The notes under the pieces: generated by a model | What the model was told of the DNA's origin: nothing | The model's input: only the letters and a program-made list of their open reading frames with translations | The model's database searches: none | Assembly (NCBI GenBank): GCA_942493245.1 | Contig: OW818685.1 | Span: 4,154,001-4,218,000 of the forward strand | Direction of reading: 5' to 3' | DNA: 64,000 nt | Source: DAOPYU01 sp942493245 | GTDB lineage: Bacteria > Sumerlaeota > Sumerlaeia > UBA8349 | Part shown: piece after piece, positions 45,319 to 55,477 of the stretch | Layout of the letters: each line of letters opens with the position of its first letter | Position numbering within the stretch: position 1 is the first letter of the stretch | Position numbers and translations under genes: made by a program

Positions 45319-45323
45319 CATAA
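45304..45323. promoter_or_regulatory. 20-bp palindromic operator over the -10 box
   Basis: TAATGAG-CATATA-CTCATAA; arms match at six of seven positions and the centre holds part of the -10. The adjacent gene encodes a DUF134-type HTH protein, so autoregulation is the simple reading. Confidence 0.5.
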
Positions 45324-45351
45324 TCAAGATTGACGGAGAAGGGATGGACAG

Positions 45352-45915
45352 ATGGCGGCGAGACCTTGTTGCAGGCGGCGGATCGGGTGTCAACCCGCGG
45401 CTTCTTACTTCAAACCGGGTGGCATCCCCCTGCGGGATCTGTCTGTTCAAACGTTGTATCTGGACGAGTTGGAGGCTATCCGACTGGCCGATCTCGAGGG
45501 ACTTTACCACGAGCAGGGCGCCGAGCGGATGGGCGTTTCCCGCGCCACCTTCGGGCGTATTCTGGAGGGAGCGCGTCGCAAGATCGCCACTGTTCTGGTG
45601 CAGGGCCAGGCGCTTCGCATTGAGGGCGAAAAAGAGGGGGTGGAGGGTGAATCTCCCAGATTGATGGAAACCGAGGCGCCCGCCACCGGAGCGGACAAAA
45701 CAGAAACAGTCCGGACACCGGAGGTCACGAGTGTTGGAGAGACGGCTCGTGGCCGCTGTGGGTGCGGGCGGCGCAAAAGAGGGGTGCATTTGAAACAAGA
45801 GGGATTTCCGGACAGTGTCCGGCAGGAGGGAACCGAAATTTCCGGCTCTCTCCGCGAGCCGCTTGCGCAGGACGCAACGGACTCTCAACATCATACCGAG
45901 GAGGTGTCATCATGA
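45352..45915 (+). CDS. DUF134-family HTH protein
   Basis: 187 residues from ATG 45352 (GGAGAAGGG nine bases upstream). Starts ARPCCRRRIGCQPAASYFKPGGIPLRDL and continues with VQTLYLDELEAIRLADLEGLYHEQGAERMGVSRATFGRILEGARRKIA, the DUF134 HTH signature. The C-terminal ~90 residues are low-complexity with a CGCGRRKRG patch. DUF134 genes commonly neighbour NifX/NifB-type and ParA/MRP genes in anaerobes. Probably a transcription factor acting on its own palindromic operator. Its stop overlaps the next start by four bases. Confidence 0.85.
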   Translation: MAARPCCRRRIGCQPAASYFKPGGIPLRDLSVQTLYLDELEAIRLADLEGLYHEQGAERMGVSRATFGRILEGARRKIATVLVQGQALRIEGEKEGVEGESPRLMETEAPATGADKTETVRTPEVTSVGETARGRCGCGRRKRGVHLKQEGFPDSVRQEGTEISGSLREPLAQDATDSQHHTEEVSS

Positions 45916-46304
45916 AGGTTGTGTTTCCAGTGGAGTTTTATCAGGGGGACGAGAGCGCGTTGTATGGCCATTTCGGCTCCGCACCCGGCTTTGCCCTTCT
46001 GGATACGGACACGGGGGTTGTGGAACCCATGACCAACGGGAACCGGGAACATGAGCATGGGGCATGCAACCCGCTTCAGGCGCTGGGGCAGCAACCGGTG
46101 GACGCCATTGTTGTCGGCGGGATCGGACCGGGCGCACTCAATGGACTGCGCCGCGCGGGGATTCGCGTCTTCAAAAGCGACGCGTTGACAATTCGGGAGG
46201 CGGCGGAGTCGCTCCAGAACGGTTCGCTTCTGGAGGTCACAATGGACGGCGTCTGCAGCCACTCGCATGGAACCGGCGGGTGTGGGTGTTCGCACGCGCA
46301 TTGA
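45912..46304 (+). CDS. NifX/NifB-type dinitrogenase iron-molybdenum cofactor-like protein
   Basis: 130 residues from ATG 45912, with GAGGAGG eight bases upstream. Fold as in the NifX/MTH1175 family: YGHFGSAPGFALLD, then DAIVVGGIGPGALNGLRRAGIRVFKSDA. The C-terminus is a histidine/cysteine-rich tail (CSHSHGTGGCGCSHAH) that suggests metal binding. Such proteins occur outside nitrogen fixation and may carry iron-sulfur or iron clusters. No nif genes are seen here. Translationally coupled to DUF134. Confidence 0.83.
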   Translation: MKVVFPVEFYQGDESALYGHFGSAPGFALLDTDTGVVEPMTNGNREHEHGACNPLQALGQQPVDAIVVGGIGPGALNGLRRAGIRVFKSDALTIREAAESLQNGSLLEVTMDGVCSHSHGTGGCGCSHAH

Positions 46305-46482
46305 GCGTCTCCCCTTTGCGCGTTGGCCAATCCCCCATTCTCAGCTTGCAATTCTTCCGGGAAAAACCGGATAATTCTCCTGGGAAAATGGGGAAGGAAA
46401 CCGGATCGCGGGTCTTTATAACGCGATCTATCTGTTGGGGTTTCCGCCGGGTGGCGGAAGCCGCGTTTCGCGAGGAGGGGGC

Positions 46483-47226
46483 ATGGACCCGAAGCCAGTC
46501 ATTCTTGTTCAGGACCTGGTGGTGGAGTACAAGACCGCGCGGGGTCTTCTGCATGCGGTGGATGGGGTTTCGTTCTCGGTGCGACCGGGCGAATGCGTGG
46601 GGTTTATCGGTCCCAACGGCGCGGGAAAATCGTCCACCATCAAGACGTTGATGGGATTCATCTTTGCCAAAAGCGGGACAGTGGAAGTGTTCGGGGAGCA
46701 GGCGGGAACGGTGGCGTCGAAGCGGCGCATCGGGTACCTGCCGGAGGTGACCCTGTATTACCCCTTCCTGAAGGGGCGCGAATTGCTCGAACTGTATGGG
46801 GGCCTGCATGGCCTGTCGCACGCGCAGTTGACCGAACGGGCGCCCAAAGTGCTCACGATGGTCGGGCTGGACGGCATGGGAGACCGGCAGATCAAGAATT
46901 ACTCGAAGGGGATGCAGCAGCGGCTGGGAATCGCGCAGGCGCTGATCGCCGAGCCGGAGTGTCTGATCTTCGACGAGTTGTCCTCGGGCCTCGATCCGGT
47001 GGGGCGGTACGATCTGCGAGCGGTGCTGCTCGACTTGAAGGCGCGCGGGGTGACGATTTTCTTCTCCTCGCATGAACTCTATGAGGTGGAAGCGTTGTGC
47101 GACCGGGTGGTGGCGATCCACCAGGGGCACGTGCTGTTCGACCTGCCCCTGGGCGAGTTGCAGGAGCGCGCGGCGGGGGTGGGGCTGGAGAATTATTTCA
47201 TGGCGGAGGTGAAACGCCGCTCATGA
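46483..47226 (+). CDS. ABC-2 type transporter ATP-binding protein
   Basis: 247 residues from ATG 46483 (CGAGGAGGGGGC). Walker A GPNGAGKSS, Q-loop region RRIGYLPEV, signature SKGMQQRLGIAQAL, Walker B CLIFDELSSGLDPVGR and SSHELYEVE. It drives the two permeases that follow; substrate unknown. First of five genes with ATGA or GTGA-type overlaps through 50291. Confidence 0.92.
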   Translation: MDPKPVILVQDLVVEYKTARGLLHAVDGVSFSVRPGECVGFIGPNGAGKSSTIKTLMGFIFAKSGTVEVFGEQAGTVASKRRIGYLPEVTLYYPFLKGRELLELYGGLHGLSHAQLTERAPKVLTMVGLDGMGDRQIKNYSKGMQQRLGIAQALIAEPECLIFDELSSGLDPVGRYDLRAVLLDLKARGVTIFFSSHELYEVEALCDRVVAIHQGHVLFDLPLGELQERAAGVGLENYFMAEVKRRS

Positions 47227-48038
47227 AACAACGCTTCCGCAACGTCTGGCTGCTGGCGTGGACCTTGATGCTCGAAGCATGGCGCAGGCGCGAGATCTAT
47301 ATCATCGTGGCGGTGACCGTGGCGCTGATCGCCGGGCTGCGGATGGTGCATTTCTTCAATATCGAGGGCCTGGGGAAATTCTACCGGGAAATCTGCCTGA
47401 AAACCATGAACCTGACGACGGGCTTGACGGTGATTTTTCTGGCGGCGCGACAATTGCCCCGCGAGTTCACCAACCGCACGATCTACCCGCTGCTGGCCAA
47501 ACCGGTCTCGCGCATGGAGTTTCTGCTGGGGAAATACCTGGGGGTTCTGGCCGCGAGCGCATTCTGTTATTCGCTCTTTCTGGTCGTGTTTCTGGTGGGA
47601 AGCCTCACGCTGCACGCGCCGGTTCAAATGGGTCTCTTTCTTCAATCCGTCTATCTCCAGATTGTGGCGTTCGCCGTATTGGCCGCACTGGTTTTTCTGC
47701 TTTCGATGCTCATGACGCCCGAAGGCGCGGTGACACTGGCCCTGATTCTGTTTGTGGCATCGCAGGTGCTCATGAATATGATGGGTGTGCTGTACGACTT
47801 CATGAGCGTGCCGGGGCGGGTGGCTCTGCTGGTTCTGCATTTTGTCATTCCGCAATTGACGCTGTTCGACCTGTCCTCGAAAGTCATCAACAGTGTGGAC
47901 GTTCAAAAAGGGGTAGCCCAGGTCGTCTGGGAACCGTTGGCCGCTGGAACGATGGGAACGTTGACGGCCTATGGCGCGGTTTATATCGGCCTGTTCCTCG
48001 GGGGCGCCTATCTGCTGTTCCGGAGGAAATCCCTGTGA
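47223..48038 (+). CDS. ABC-2 type permease 1
   Basis: 271 residues, six predicted membrane helices. The segment FLAARQLPREFTNRTIYPLLAKPVSRMEFLLGKYLG is the typical ABC-2 coupling motif with preference for full-transporter or NosY-like permeases. ATG overlaps the ATPase stop. Inner membrane; functions with permease 2 and the ATPase. Confidence 0.87.
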   Translation: MKQRFRNVWLLAWTLMLEAWRRREIYIIVAVTVALIAGLRMVHFFNIEGLGKFYREICLKTMNLTTGLTVIFLAARQLPREFTNRTIYPLLAKPVSRMEFLLGKYLGVLAASAFCYSLFLVVFLVGSLTLHAPVQMGLFLQSVYLQIVAFAVLAALVFLLSMLMTPEGAVTLALILFVASQVLMNMMGVLYDFMSVPGRVALLVLHFVIPQLTLFDLSSKVINSVDVQKGVAQVVWEPLAAGTMGTLTAYGAVYIGLFLGGAYLLFRRKSL

Positions 48039-48883
48039 GCGAACCTGCCGTTGTTTCCCGAAACGGAGACAAGACTCCGGCGCCCCGCGGATGGCGCAAC
48101 ATCTGCCTGGTGGCAAAGCTGACCGGACTGGATTTCAGCCGGCGCCACGATTTTGCCATCGTGGCGATGCTCATGGGACTGTTTATCCTGGCCATAGTCG
48201 TGATTCGAATCGTGGGGTTGAACCCGACCGACCCGGAGGCGTTTGAGAATACCGCGCGTTTCCTCATGAGCGCGGGACTGGCGTTTGCGCACGTGCTGGC
48301 CGCTTTCCTGGCCGCGTCTTTCAGCGCCCGCTCGCTGTCGGAAGAATTCGAGCGGCGCACGCTCCAGCCCCTGCTGGCCAAACCGGTGACCCGGGGGGAA
48401 GTGCTGGGAGGCAAACTGCTGGCCTGCCTGGGACTGGCCGTGGGCAGTTACCTGTTATTTGCCGCGCTGACGCTATTGGCGGTACCGACGGTGGAGGGGC
48501 AACAGATGCTGGCGCTGGGACAGTCCCTGCTGCTGAATGCAGTGGGACTCATCTGCCTGGGGACACTCTCGGCTGCGCTGGCGATCCGCTGGACGGGCCT
48601 GCTGGCGGCGTTGGCGGCGCTGGCGTGGTATTTCGGGGGCGGGTTTCTAATTCAGGTGGGTGAGCAGGTGGCCCGGACCCACTGGCCCGCCGTGTGGAAT
48701 ATCTTGCGCCGCGCGATCGCGTGCCTGCCCGACCTGGGGTTGTTGAATCAGAGCGAGTGTTTCGCCTCGACCTCGGGCCACTTGAGCGCGGGGTTGTTCG
48801 GGGGCTTGTTTCTTTATGGGTTGGGGTGGAGTGTCCTCTTTTTTCTCTGGACTCGCTGGCGGTTCGAAAGGGTTCGGTTGTGA
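48035..48883 (+). CDS. ABC-2 type permease 2
   Basis: 282 residues from GTG 48035, overlapping permease 1 by four bases. Polytopic, with SFSARSLSEEFERRTLQPLLAKPVTRGEVLGGKLLACLG matching the same motif as in permease 1, so the two probably form a heterodimer. It ends WTRWRFERVRL and overlaps the TPR gene by four bases. Confidence 0.87.
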   Translation: MSEPAVVSRNGDKTPAPRGWRNICLVAKLTGLDFSRRHDFAIVAMLMGLFILAIVVIRIVGLNPTDPEAFENTARFLMSAGLAFAHVLAAFLAASFSARSLSEEFERRTLQPLLAKPVTRGEVLGGKLLACLGLAVGSYLLFAALTLLAVPTVEGQQMLALGQSLLLNAVGLICLGTLSAALAIRWTGLLAALAALAWYFGGGFLIQVGEQVARTHWPAVWNILRRAIACLPDLGLLNQSECFASTSGHLSAGLFGGLFLYGLGWSVLFFLWTRWRFERVRL

Positions 48884-49857
48884 AACACAGCAATGGGACA
48901 ATTCTTCTGGCTCTGATCGTGGGGGGGCTTCTGCTGGCGACCTTGGGCCCCTCCCTGCGCGAGGACGCCCTGTTGGCGCGGGCGTCCTATTCGGCGAACC
49001 TGAGCGAAGCGAAACTGCAGGCGCGCAACCAGAGCGCGTTCTCGAAAATTCTGGGCGAAGCGCGAGCCACCACCTCCGATCTGATGTTTATCAAGACCCT
49101 GAACTACGCCCACGCGGGAGTGGCCTATGCGCCGACAACGAGCATGAATACGTCCGGTGAAGGGTCGTTGCTCAATTGCGGTCCGGGGGTTCCAACCCTG
49201 ATCCGCACGGCGGGCGAAGACTTCCGCGGCTTCCTGGGCAATCTGGAGCGTCAGGTCAAACCCTACCGGGAGAGCGCCAAGGCGCATATCCACACCTCGG
49301 AAACGGAACTGATGCCGTGGTACCGCATCATCACATTGAGCAACCCGAACTTTGTCCGGGCCTACCGGATCGGGTCTTCGATTCTGAGCCGGGATGGGAA
49401 ATGGAACGAGGCGTTGCAGTTCGTCGAAGAGGGGTTGAAGCAGAACGCAGAGAACCCGGAACGGTTTCTGCTGTACCACTCGCAGGCCTACCTGTATCTG
49501 AGTCTGGCCCGCTCTAACGCGCAGGCTCATCCGGAGTTGGGCGCGAAGTACCAGAATCAGGCGCTCGAAGCGGCCATCCAGTCGTATGAGTTGGGACTGA
49601 CGTGCCGTCCTCCGGAGGGCAAATCGGACACGCCATACAAGGGCGTGCTCTGGACCGAGACCGTGGAAGAAGATTTCCGGATGGTCGCGATTCTGATCCC
49701 GCAAATTCTGGACTACCAGGGGCGCCGGGATGAAGCGTTCGCGCGCGCCACCGAAATCCAGAAAATCTACCCGAAATTTCAGCCGCTTCAGGCACTGATG
49801 CAACGATTGCTGCGCAGCAGCGACCAGATGGGACCGCAACCGGCGGAGGGATCATGA
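48880..49857 (+). CDS. Membrane-anchored TPR-like protein
   Basis: 325 residues from GTG 48880. N-terminal membrane anchor (GTILLALIVGGLLLATLGPSLR). Helical repeats of TPR type (WYRIITLSNPNFVRAYRIGSSILSRDGKWNEALQFVEEGLKQNAENPERFLLYHSQAYLYLSLARS) dominate the periplasmic part. Probably a scaffold for the ABC system. The gene order ATPase, two permeases, TPR protein and a small TM protein is conserved-looking but I do not know a named system. Confidence 0.78.
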   Translation: MKHSNGTILLALIVGGLLLATLGPSLREDALLARASYSANLSEAKLQARNQSAFSKILGEARATTSDLMFIKTLNYAHAGVAYAPTTSMNTSGEGSLLNCGPGVPTLIRTAGEDFRGFLGNLERQVKPYRESAKAHIHTSETELMPWYRIITLSNPNFVRAYRIGSSILSRDGKWNEALQFVEEGLKQNAENPERFLLYHSQAYLYLSLARSNAQAHPELGAKYQNQALEAAIQSYELGLTCRPPEGKSDTPYKGVLWTETVEEDFRMVAILIPQILDYQGRRDEAFARATEIQKIYPKFQPLQALMQRLLRSSDQMGPQPAEGS

Positions 49858-50291
49858 ACCCGAAAACGCTTTGGACCGGGCTTGTCGTACTGGCCACCGT
49901 CCTGCTGGTCGTGCTGGCCCTTCTCACGCGGCCCAAGGCGCCTGGGCCGATCTCCGGTCCGGAGCCAGTCAAAGCGACCACCAACCCGCTTGATGTCCCT
50001 CTTTTGCAACACATGCGCGAGGACGGGCTGGATGTGGGCGCGGAACCGGGACACCTGCTGGTGATCGGACGAAGCGGGGATGAGGTTTCGCTGACGCTTT
50101 CCGACGGACTGCTGGAGTACCTGGGACCGGGTTTCCTCGAACAGTTGGAACTGTCCACTACCCAGACGATGGTTTCGTGGCAACGTTACGAGCGGTTCCT
50201 CAACGACCTCCATGCCCTGATCGTCGCGCGCCACCCGGAAGCCCATGAGCACGAGGAGGGAGAACATTCGGAGGCGAGTGAAGTGAAATAA
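49854..50291 (+). CDS. Small single-TM protein, unknown
   Basis: 145 residues. N-terminal helix (LWTGLVVLATVLLVVLALL), then a soluble part with no recognised fold and a His/Glu-rich C-terminus (HPEAHEHEEGEHSEASE). Overlaps the TPR gene by four bases and closes the five-gene unit. Confidence 0.6.
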   Translation: MNPKTLWTGLVVLATVLLVVLALLTRPKAPGPISGPEPVKATTNPLDVPLLQHMREDGLDVGAEPGHLLVIGRSGDEVSLTLSDGLLEYLGPGFLEQLELSTTQTMVSWQRYERFLNDLHALIVARHPEAHEHEEGEHSEASEVK

Positions 50292-50893
50292 TCGCGGCCC
50301 GGCGTATTCTCTCTTCATCGGTTTTCACCGCATTGGCAATAAACGCCGAGCCGGAGATGGTGAATCTGAAGGGATTCTCGTTGCATCGGTGTATTTAAAC
50401 TGGATACCGTATGGGAGGGTGGGCGTCCCGCCGGCCTGAAAGAAAAACGGGACGAAGGCGTTCGACTCCGGTTTTTAAACGTCACCTCCCCGCTGTAGAT
50501 ACCAACCGCTGTTGTGTTGCCAACCCGGCAGAAATAGTCATGCTTCGTGGCAGTTGTGTCAGGGTGTAAGTTCCCGTCATTGAGAATTTCTTTCCTTGCC
50601 TTTTACCTGTTTCAAGCGTATGCCTGCCAATCGGTGACCGATATAGAGTGCCGGGGGAAGACCCAAAGATACAGGGAACAGACCAAAACGTTACCCGGAA
50701 ATTTCCCGGTGGAGAGACCCCATAACACAACCAGACGCTCAATTCTGTCAAACTCGGCGATGGCGGGAAATGGACAGAAACAAACTCAACAGGAACGGTT
50801 CTTGTGGCAATCGGAAGATCCGGCGGTGTAAGATGCAGCCGCCATTCAAATCCGCCAACACGTCTTATGCGAAAATGAAGGAGGCTTCACCCC
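50292..50893. other. 602-base spacer before the sulfonate-type importer
   Basis: Contains repeat copy at 50410-50478 (GGGAGGGTGGGCGTCCCGCC...AACGGGACGAAGGCGTTCGACTCCGG), a diverged copy of the inverted-end element. I see no gene in the rest. Confidence 0.5.
50410..50478 (-). repeat. Diverged partial copy of the AACCGCAGTTGA-ended element
   Basis: Reads as the reverse of the left half of 58729-58879 with several substitutions (GGACGAAGGCGTTCGACTCC in place of GGACGATAGGCGTTCAACTG). Confidence 0.6.
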
Positions 50894-51927
50894 ATGATTC
50901 TGACCAGACGTATCGTTCTCATATGTCTTTTGTTCAACATCGCCCTCTGGGCGAGCGCCGAGACCAAGATCCGGTTCGGGCATTTCCCGAACGTCACGCA
51001 CACCCAGGGGGTCATCGCCCGGCACCTTTCGAGCGCGGGCAAGGGGTGGTTCGAGTCGAAGCTCGGCCCCGACGTCAAGATCGACTGGTATGCCTACAAT
51101 GCCGGCCCCACCGCCATGGAGGCCATTTTCACCAACTCGCTCGACATCACCTATGTCGGCCCGAACCCCAGCCTCAACGCCTATATCAAATCCAAGGGCG
51201 CGGAAATCCGCGTAATCGCGGGCGCCTGTTACGGCGGGGCGGCCCTGATCGTCCACGATGACGGTTCGATCCAGAAACCGGAGGATTTCCGGGGCAAGAA
51301 GATCGCCACTCCGCAACTGGGCAACACGCAGGACGTTTCGTGCCGTTCGTGGCTGGTCAATCAGGGCTTCAAGGTCACCAACACGGGCGGGGACGTCAAC
51401 GTCATCCCCACCCAGAATCCGGACCAGTTGCTGTTGTTCAAGACGGGCGGACTCGATGCGGTGTGGACCGTCGAGCCGTGGGTCTCGCGCCTCGAGATGG
51501 AGGCGAAGGGCAAGTCTTTTCTGGAGGAGACCGACAGCCTGACCACGGTGCTCGTCTGCAGCGCCAAGTTTCTGAAAGAGAATCCCGAACTGGTGAAGAA
51601 GATCGCCATCGCCCACGCGGAACTGACCGAGTGGGTCAAGCAGAATCCGGCGGAGGCCCAGCAGATGGTGGTGGACGAATTGACCGCCCTGACCAAGGCG
51701 CCGATGCCGCTCGAACTGGTTCAGCACTCCTGGAAACGCCTCAACTTCAATTACAAGATCGACCAGAAAACGTTCGAAACCTTCCTGGCGGGCGCGCAAA
51801 AGGCCGGCTTCCTGAAAGAGGCCGGAGACCTGAAAAGTCTGGTGGTTCTGCCCGCGGGAGAGAATCCCCTCCCGGCGGCAGCCGCCACGGCGCCGGTCGC
51901 CCCCAATCCCCCGCAGGAGCCTGTCAA

Positions 51928-51931
<4 letters not shown>
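50894..51931 (+). CDS. ABC substrate-binding protein, SsuA/TauA (NitT/TauT) family
   Basis: 345 residues with a signal peptide (IVLICLLFNIALWASA). The fold starts TKIRFGHFPNVTHTQGVIARHL and continues with YNAGPTAMEAIFTNSLDITYVGPNPSLNAYIKSKG, typical of SsuA/TauA proteins. It binds an organosulfur compound, sulfate or a related anion in the periplasm; specificity cannot be read. The C-terminus is a proline/alanine tail. GGAG-like bases (GAAGGAGG) precede ATG 50894. Confidence 0.9.
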
Positions 51932-52751
<820 letters not shown>

Positions 52752-52755
<4 letters not shown>

Positions 52756-53525
52756 AACGGTTTTTCCGGGCAGGCGCGTTCTTTGTTCTCGTTCTTCTGG
52801 TCTGGCATTATGGGGCGTCGTACGCCGTGCGGAAGGAGTGGTTGTCGCCCATTCTGGCGCCCGACCCCCTGAGCGTCGGACAGTACATCTGGGGCGCTTT
52901 TCGCGACGGCTCCCTGGTCACGGCCATCTGGGTCACGCTGCGGCGTCTGCTGGTGGGATACTCGATGGGACTGGCGATCGGCCTGCCGCTGGGGTTGCTG
53001 ACCTCGCAATTCAAGGCGTTCCGCGACACCATCGGCCTGGTGGCGCTCGGACTCCAGACGCTGCCGAGCGTCTGCTGGGTTCCCCTGGCGCTGCTGTGGT
53101 TCCAGCAATCGGAAAAGGCGATGTTTTTTGTCGTCATCATGGGATCGCTCTGGTCCGTGCTCATCGCCACCGAGACGGGCGTGCGCAACATGCCCCCCAT
53201 CTACGTGCGGGCGGCCCGCACCATGGGCTCGCGCGGCCTGCACACCTGGCTCAAGGTCATCCTGCCCGCCTCGCTCCCCTTCCTGGTCAGCGGCATGAAA
53301 CAGGGCTGGGCGTTTGCCTGGCGCTCGCTCATGGCGGCGGAAATCTACGTGACCATCCTGACCGGCGACGGCCTGGGACGGCTCCTGCACTACGGGCGCG
53401 AACTCATCGCCATGGACCAGGTGCTCGGCGTCATGGTCGTCATCGTGCTGATCGGCCTGATGGCCGACAAAATCATCTTCTCGCCCTGGGAACGCTTCCT
53501 GCACCGACGATGGGGCCTGATCTGA
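52752..53525 (+). CDS. ABC permease, SsuC/TauC family
   Basis: 257 residues with about six membrane helices. The BPD_transp_1 region contains TLPSVCWVPLALLWFQQSEKAMFFVVIMGSLWSV and the EAA-like loop (GVRNMPPIYVRAARTMGSRG). It overlaps the ATPase by four bases and completes the importer. The cysNC gene converges on it. In the spacer 53526-53606 only a weak CCCG/CGGG hairpin is visible. Confidence 0.92.
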
Positions 53526-53606
53526 GACGCGTCCCCCCACAAAAAACCCGGGAAATCGGGTGCAGAGAGACTGCAACCTCAGGAAGAAACCACGGAATAC
53601 ACCTTC

Positions 53607-55418
53607 TCAGAAGGGTTTGAAGATAATGTTTTTCTCCTGCAGGACGGCTTTCATCTTGTCCACTTGATCGTCGAGCGGGTGGGCGGTGTCCAGGCGCAGG
53701 TCGCAGGGGAGGTCGGACGGAACCTCGTCGCCCATCCACACCACCACCATCCGCCCTTCGCCCACCGTGGTCTCGATCAGGTCCAGTTCCGCCCGCTTCA
53801 GGTTCACCGCCGTCACGACCAGCAGCACCCCCGCGTCCAGGAGCAGGTGGGCCACCTCGGCCAGGCGGCGCAGGTGCTCCGTGCCGTCGCCCGCCTGCCC
53901 GGCCACCTTGATGTCGGCGTCCACGCCGTAGAGCACGTTGCCGATCCCGAGGAAGTACACCACCTTCCCTTCCTCGAAGAGGCGACTCTCGAGGGCCTTG
54001 GCAAACGTCTTTTTCCCGGTGTCCCGGTTTCCTGTCACCAGAATCAGCGTCGGGCGCTGGTTGTATTTCTCCGCGCGCCGCTCGCGCGGAATCCGGCTGG
54101 TCTCCCACTTCATGTTGCGCAGCAGCACGTGGCTGCGCAACGCTTCGTACTCGTCCTCGAGCGCCTCGCGCAGAATGCCCCCGCCCCGGATCTCGAAACG
54201 GTCCACGATCACGAAACGGCTCGTGCGGGCGTTGTCCTCGGCCGGATCGAACGCCACGGCGCGCCGCGTCCGCAGGATGCACTCGGCCACCGCGTGCCGC
54301 TCGACCCGGTCGGATTCCGGGGACACGCTCAGGTCCGACGCGTCAATGACCCGGAGGATCTTTTCGACCCACACGGGCGTGCGCGCGCCGCCCATCTTGA
54401 GCAGGTACTCGCGCCCCACCCGCAACGGCTCGCGCCCCATCCAGAAGAGGCTGGCGCGCACCCGCGTGGCCACCCTGGGCGGCGGTTCCGAGGCCCGGCA
54501 GGCCAGTTCGCCCCGGGTCACGTAAATCTGTTCGTCGAGCGTCAGCGCCGTGGCCTCGCCCGCGCTGGTCCGCGTCTGGGGCGGCTTGTTGAACGCTTCG
54601 ATCGTGGCCACGCGGCTCCGTTTGCCCGAGGGGAAGAACACCAGTTCGTCGCCCACATCCAGTGTCCCCGAATCCACGGTCCCGGCCACGAGCCGGCGCT
54701 TGTCGCCCGACCCGGTGAATTTGTACACGTCCTGCACGGGCAGACGAAACGGCTGGTCGAGCGCCTGCGGTTCCTTTTCAAAACGGTCGAGCGCCTCGAG
54801 CACAGTCGGGCCGGTGTACCACGACATCCGTTCCCCCGCCTGCGCGATGTTGTCCCCGAATCGCCCGCTGGCCGGCACGATGAAGCGCGCCTCGACGCCG
54901 ATCTCGCGCAGGAACGCCGTGTAGTTTTCGACGATGGCGGAAAAGACCGGCTCGCTGTAATCCACCAGGTCCATCTTGTTGACCACGACGGCCAGCTGTC
55001 GCACTCCCAGGAGGGCGAGCATGTAGCCGTGACGGCGCGAGTTCTCGCGCACGCCCTCTTCCGCGTCGATGACCAGGAGCGCCGCCTCGGCCCGCGACGC
55101 GCCCGTGATCATGTTCTTGAGAAACTCGATGTGGCCCGGCGCGTCGAGGATCAGGTAATCGCGCTGGGCGGTCTTGAAGAACACCCGCGCGGCGTCGATC
55201 GTGATCCCCTGGGACATCTCGTCCTTGAGCGCGTCGAGGAGGAACGCGTACTCGAACGGCTTCGAGTTGCGTTCGCACAGCGCGCGCACCTGGTCGAGCT
55301 TGCCCACGGGCAACGACCCCGTGTCGGCCAGCAGGCGGCCCATGACGGTGCTTTTGCCGTGGTCCACATGACCGGCAATGACGATGCTCATCTGTTCGCG
55401 TTGGGCCGTGTTGTCCAT
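53607..55418 (-). CDS. cysN: Sulfate adenylyltransferase GTPase subunit with degenerate APS-kinase-like domain
   Basis: 603 residues. The N-terminal GTPase (about 1-215) has GHVDHGKST, DAPGH and NKMD, followed by two beta-barrel domains (about 220-440). The C-terminal ~165 residues align with CysC but lost the key residues: P-loop GNRDTGKKT has K where S/T is needed, the DGDN segment reads GIGNVLYG, and the FISPYR-like segment reads AVNLKRAELD. So it should help CysD make APS from sulfate and ATP, but PAPS formation by this protein is doubtful. I recall this YFLGIGNVLYGVDADI-type tail as a recurrent variant, not a one-off decay. Follows cysD in the same unit; converges on the ssuABC-type importer. 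Confidence 0.9.
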   Translation of the reverse strand: MDNTAQREQMSIVIAGHVDHGKSTVMGRLLADTGSLPVGKLDQVRALCERNSKPFEYAFLLDALKDEMSQGITIDAARVFFKTAQRDYLILDAPGHIEFLKNMITGASRAEAALLVIDAEEGVRENSRRHGYMLALLGVRQLAVVVNKMDLVDYSEPVFSAIVENYTAFLREIGVEARFIVPASGRFGDNIAQAGERMSWYTGPTVLEALDRFEKEPQALDQPFRLPVQDVYKFTGSGDKRRLVAGTVDSGTLDVGDELVFFPSGKRSRVATIEAFNKPPQTRTSAGEATALTLDEQIYVTRGELACRASEPPPRVATRVRASLFWMGREPLRVGREYLLKMGGARTPVWVEKILRVIDASDLSVSPESDRVERHAVAECILRTRRAVAFDPAEDNARTSRFVIVDRFEIRGGGILREALEDEYEALRSHVLLRNMKWETSRIPRERRAEKYNQRPTLILVTGNRDTGKKTFAKALESRLFEEGKVVYFLGIGNVLYGVDADIKVAGQAGDGTEHLRRLAEVAHLLLDAGVLLVVTAVNLKRAELDLIETTVGEGRMVVVWMGDEVPSDLPCDLRLDTAHPLDDQVDKMKAVLQEKNIIFKPF

Positions 55419-55477
55419 TCGGATTGTCTCTCGCAGACCTCAGTTTTCGATTTCATCCCATTTCGGGGACAGATTTT

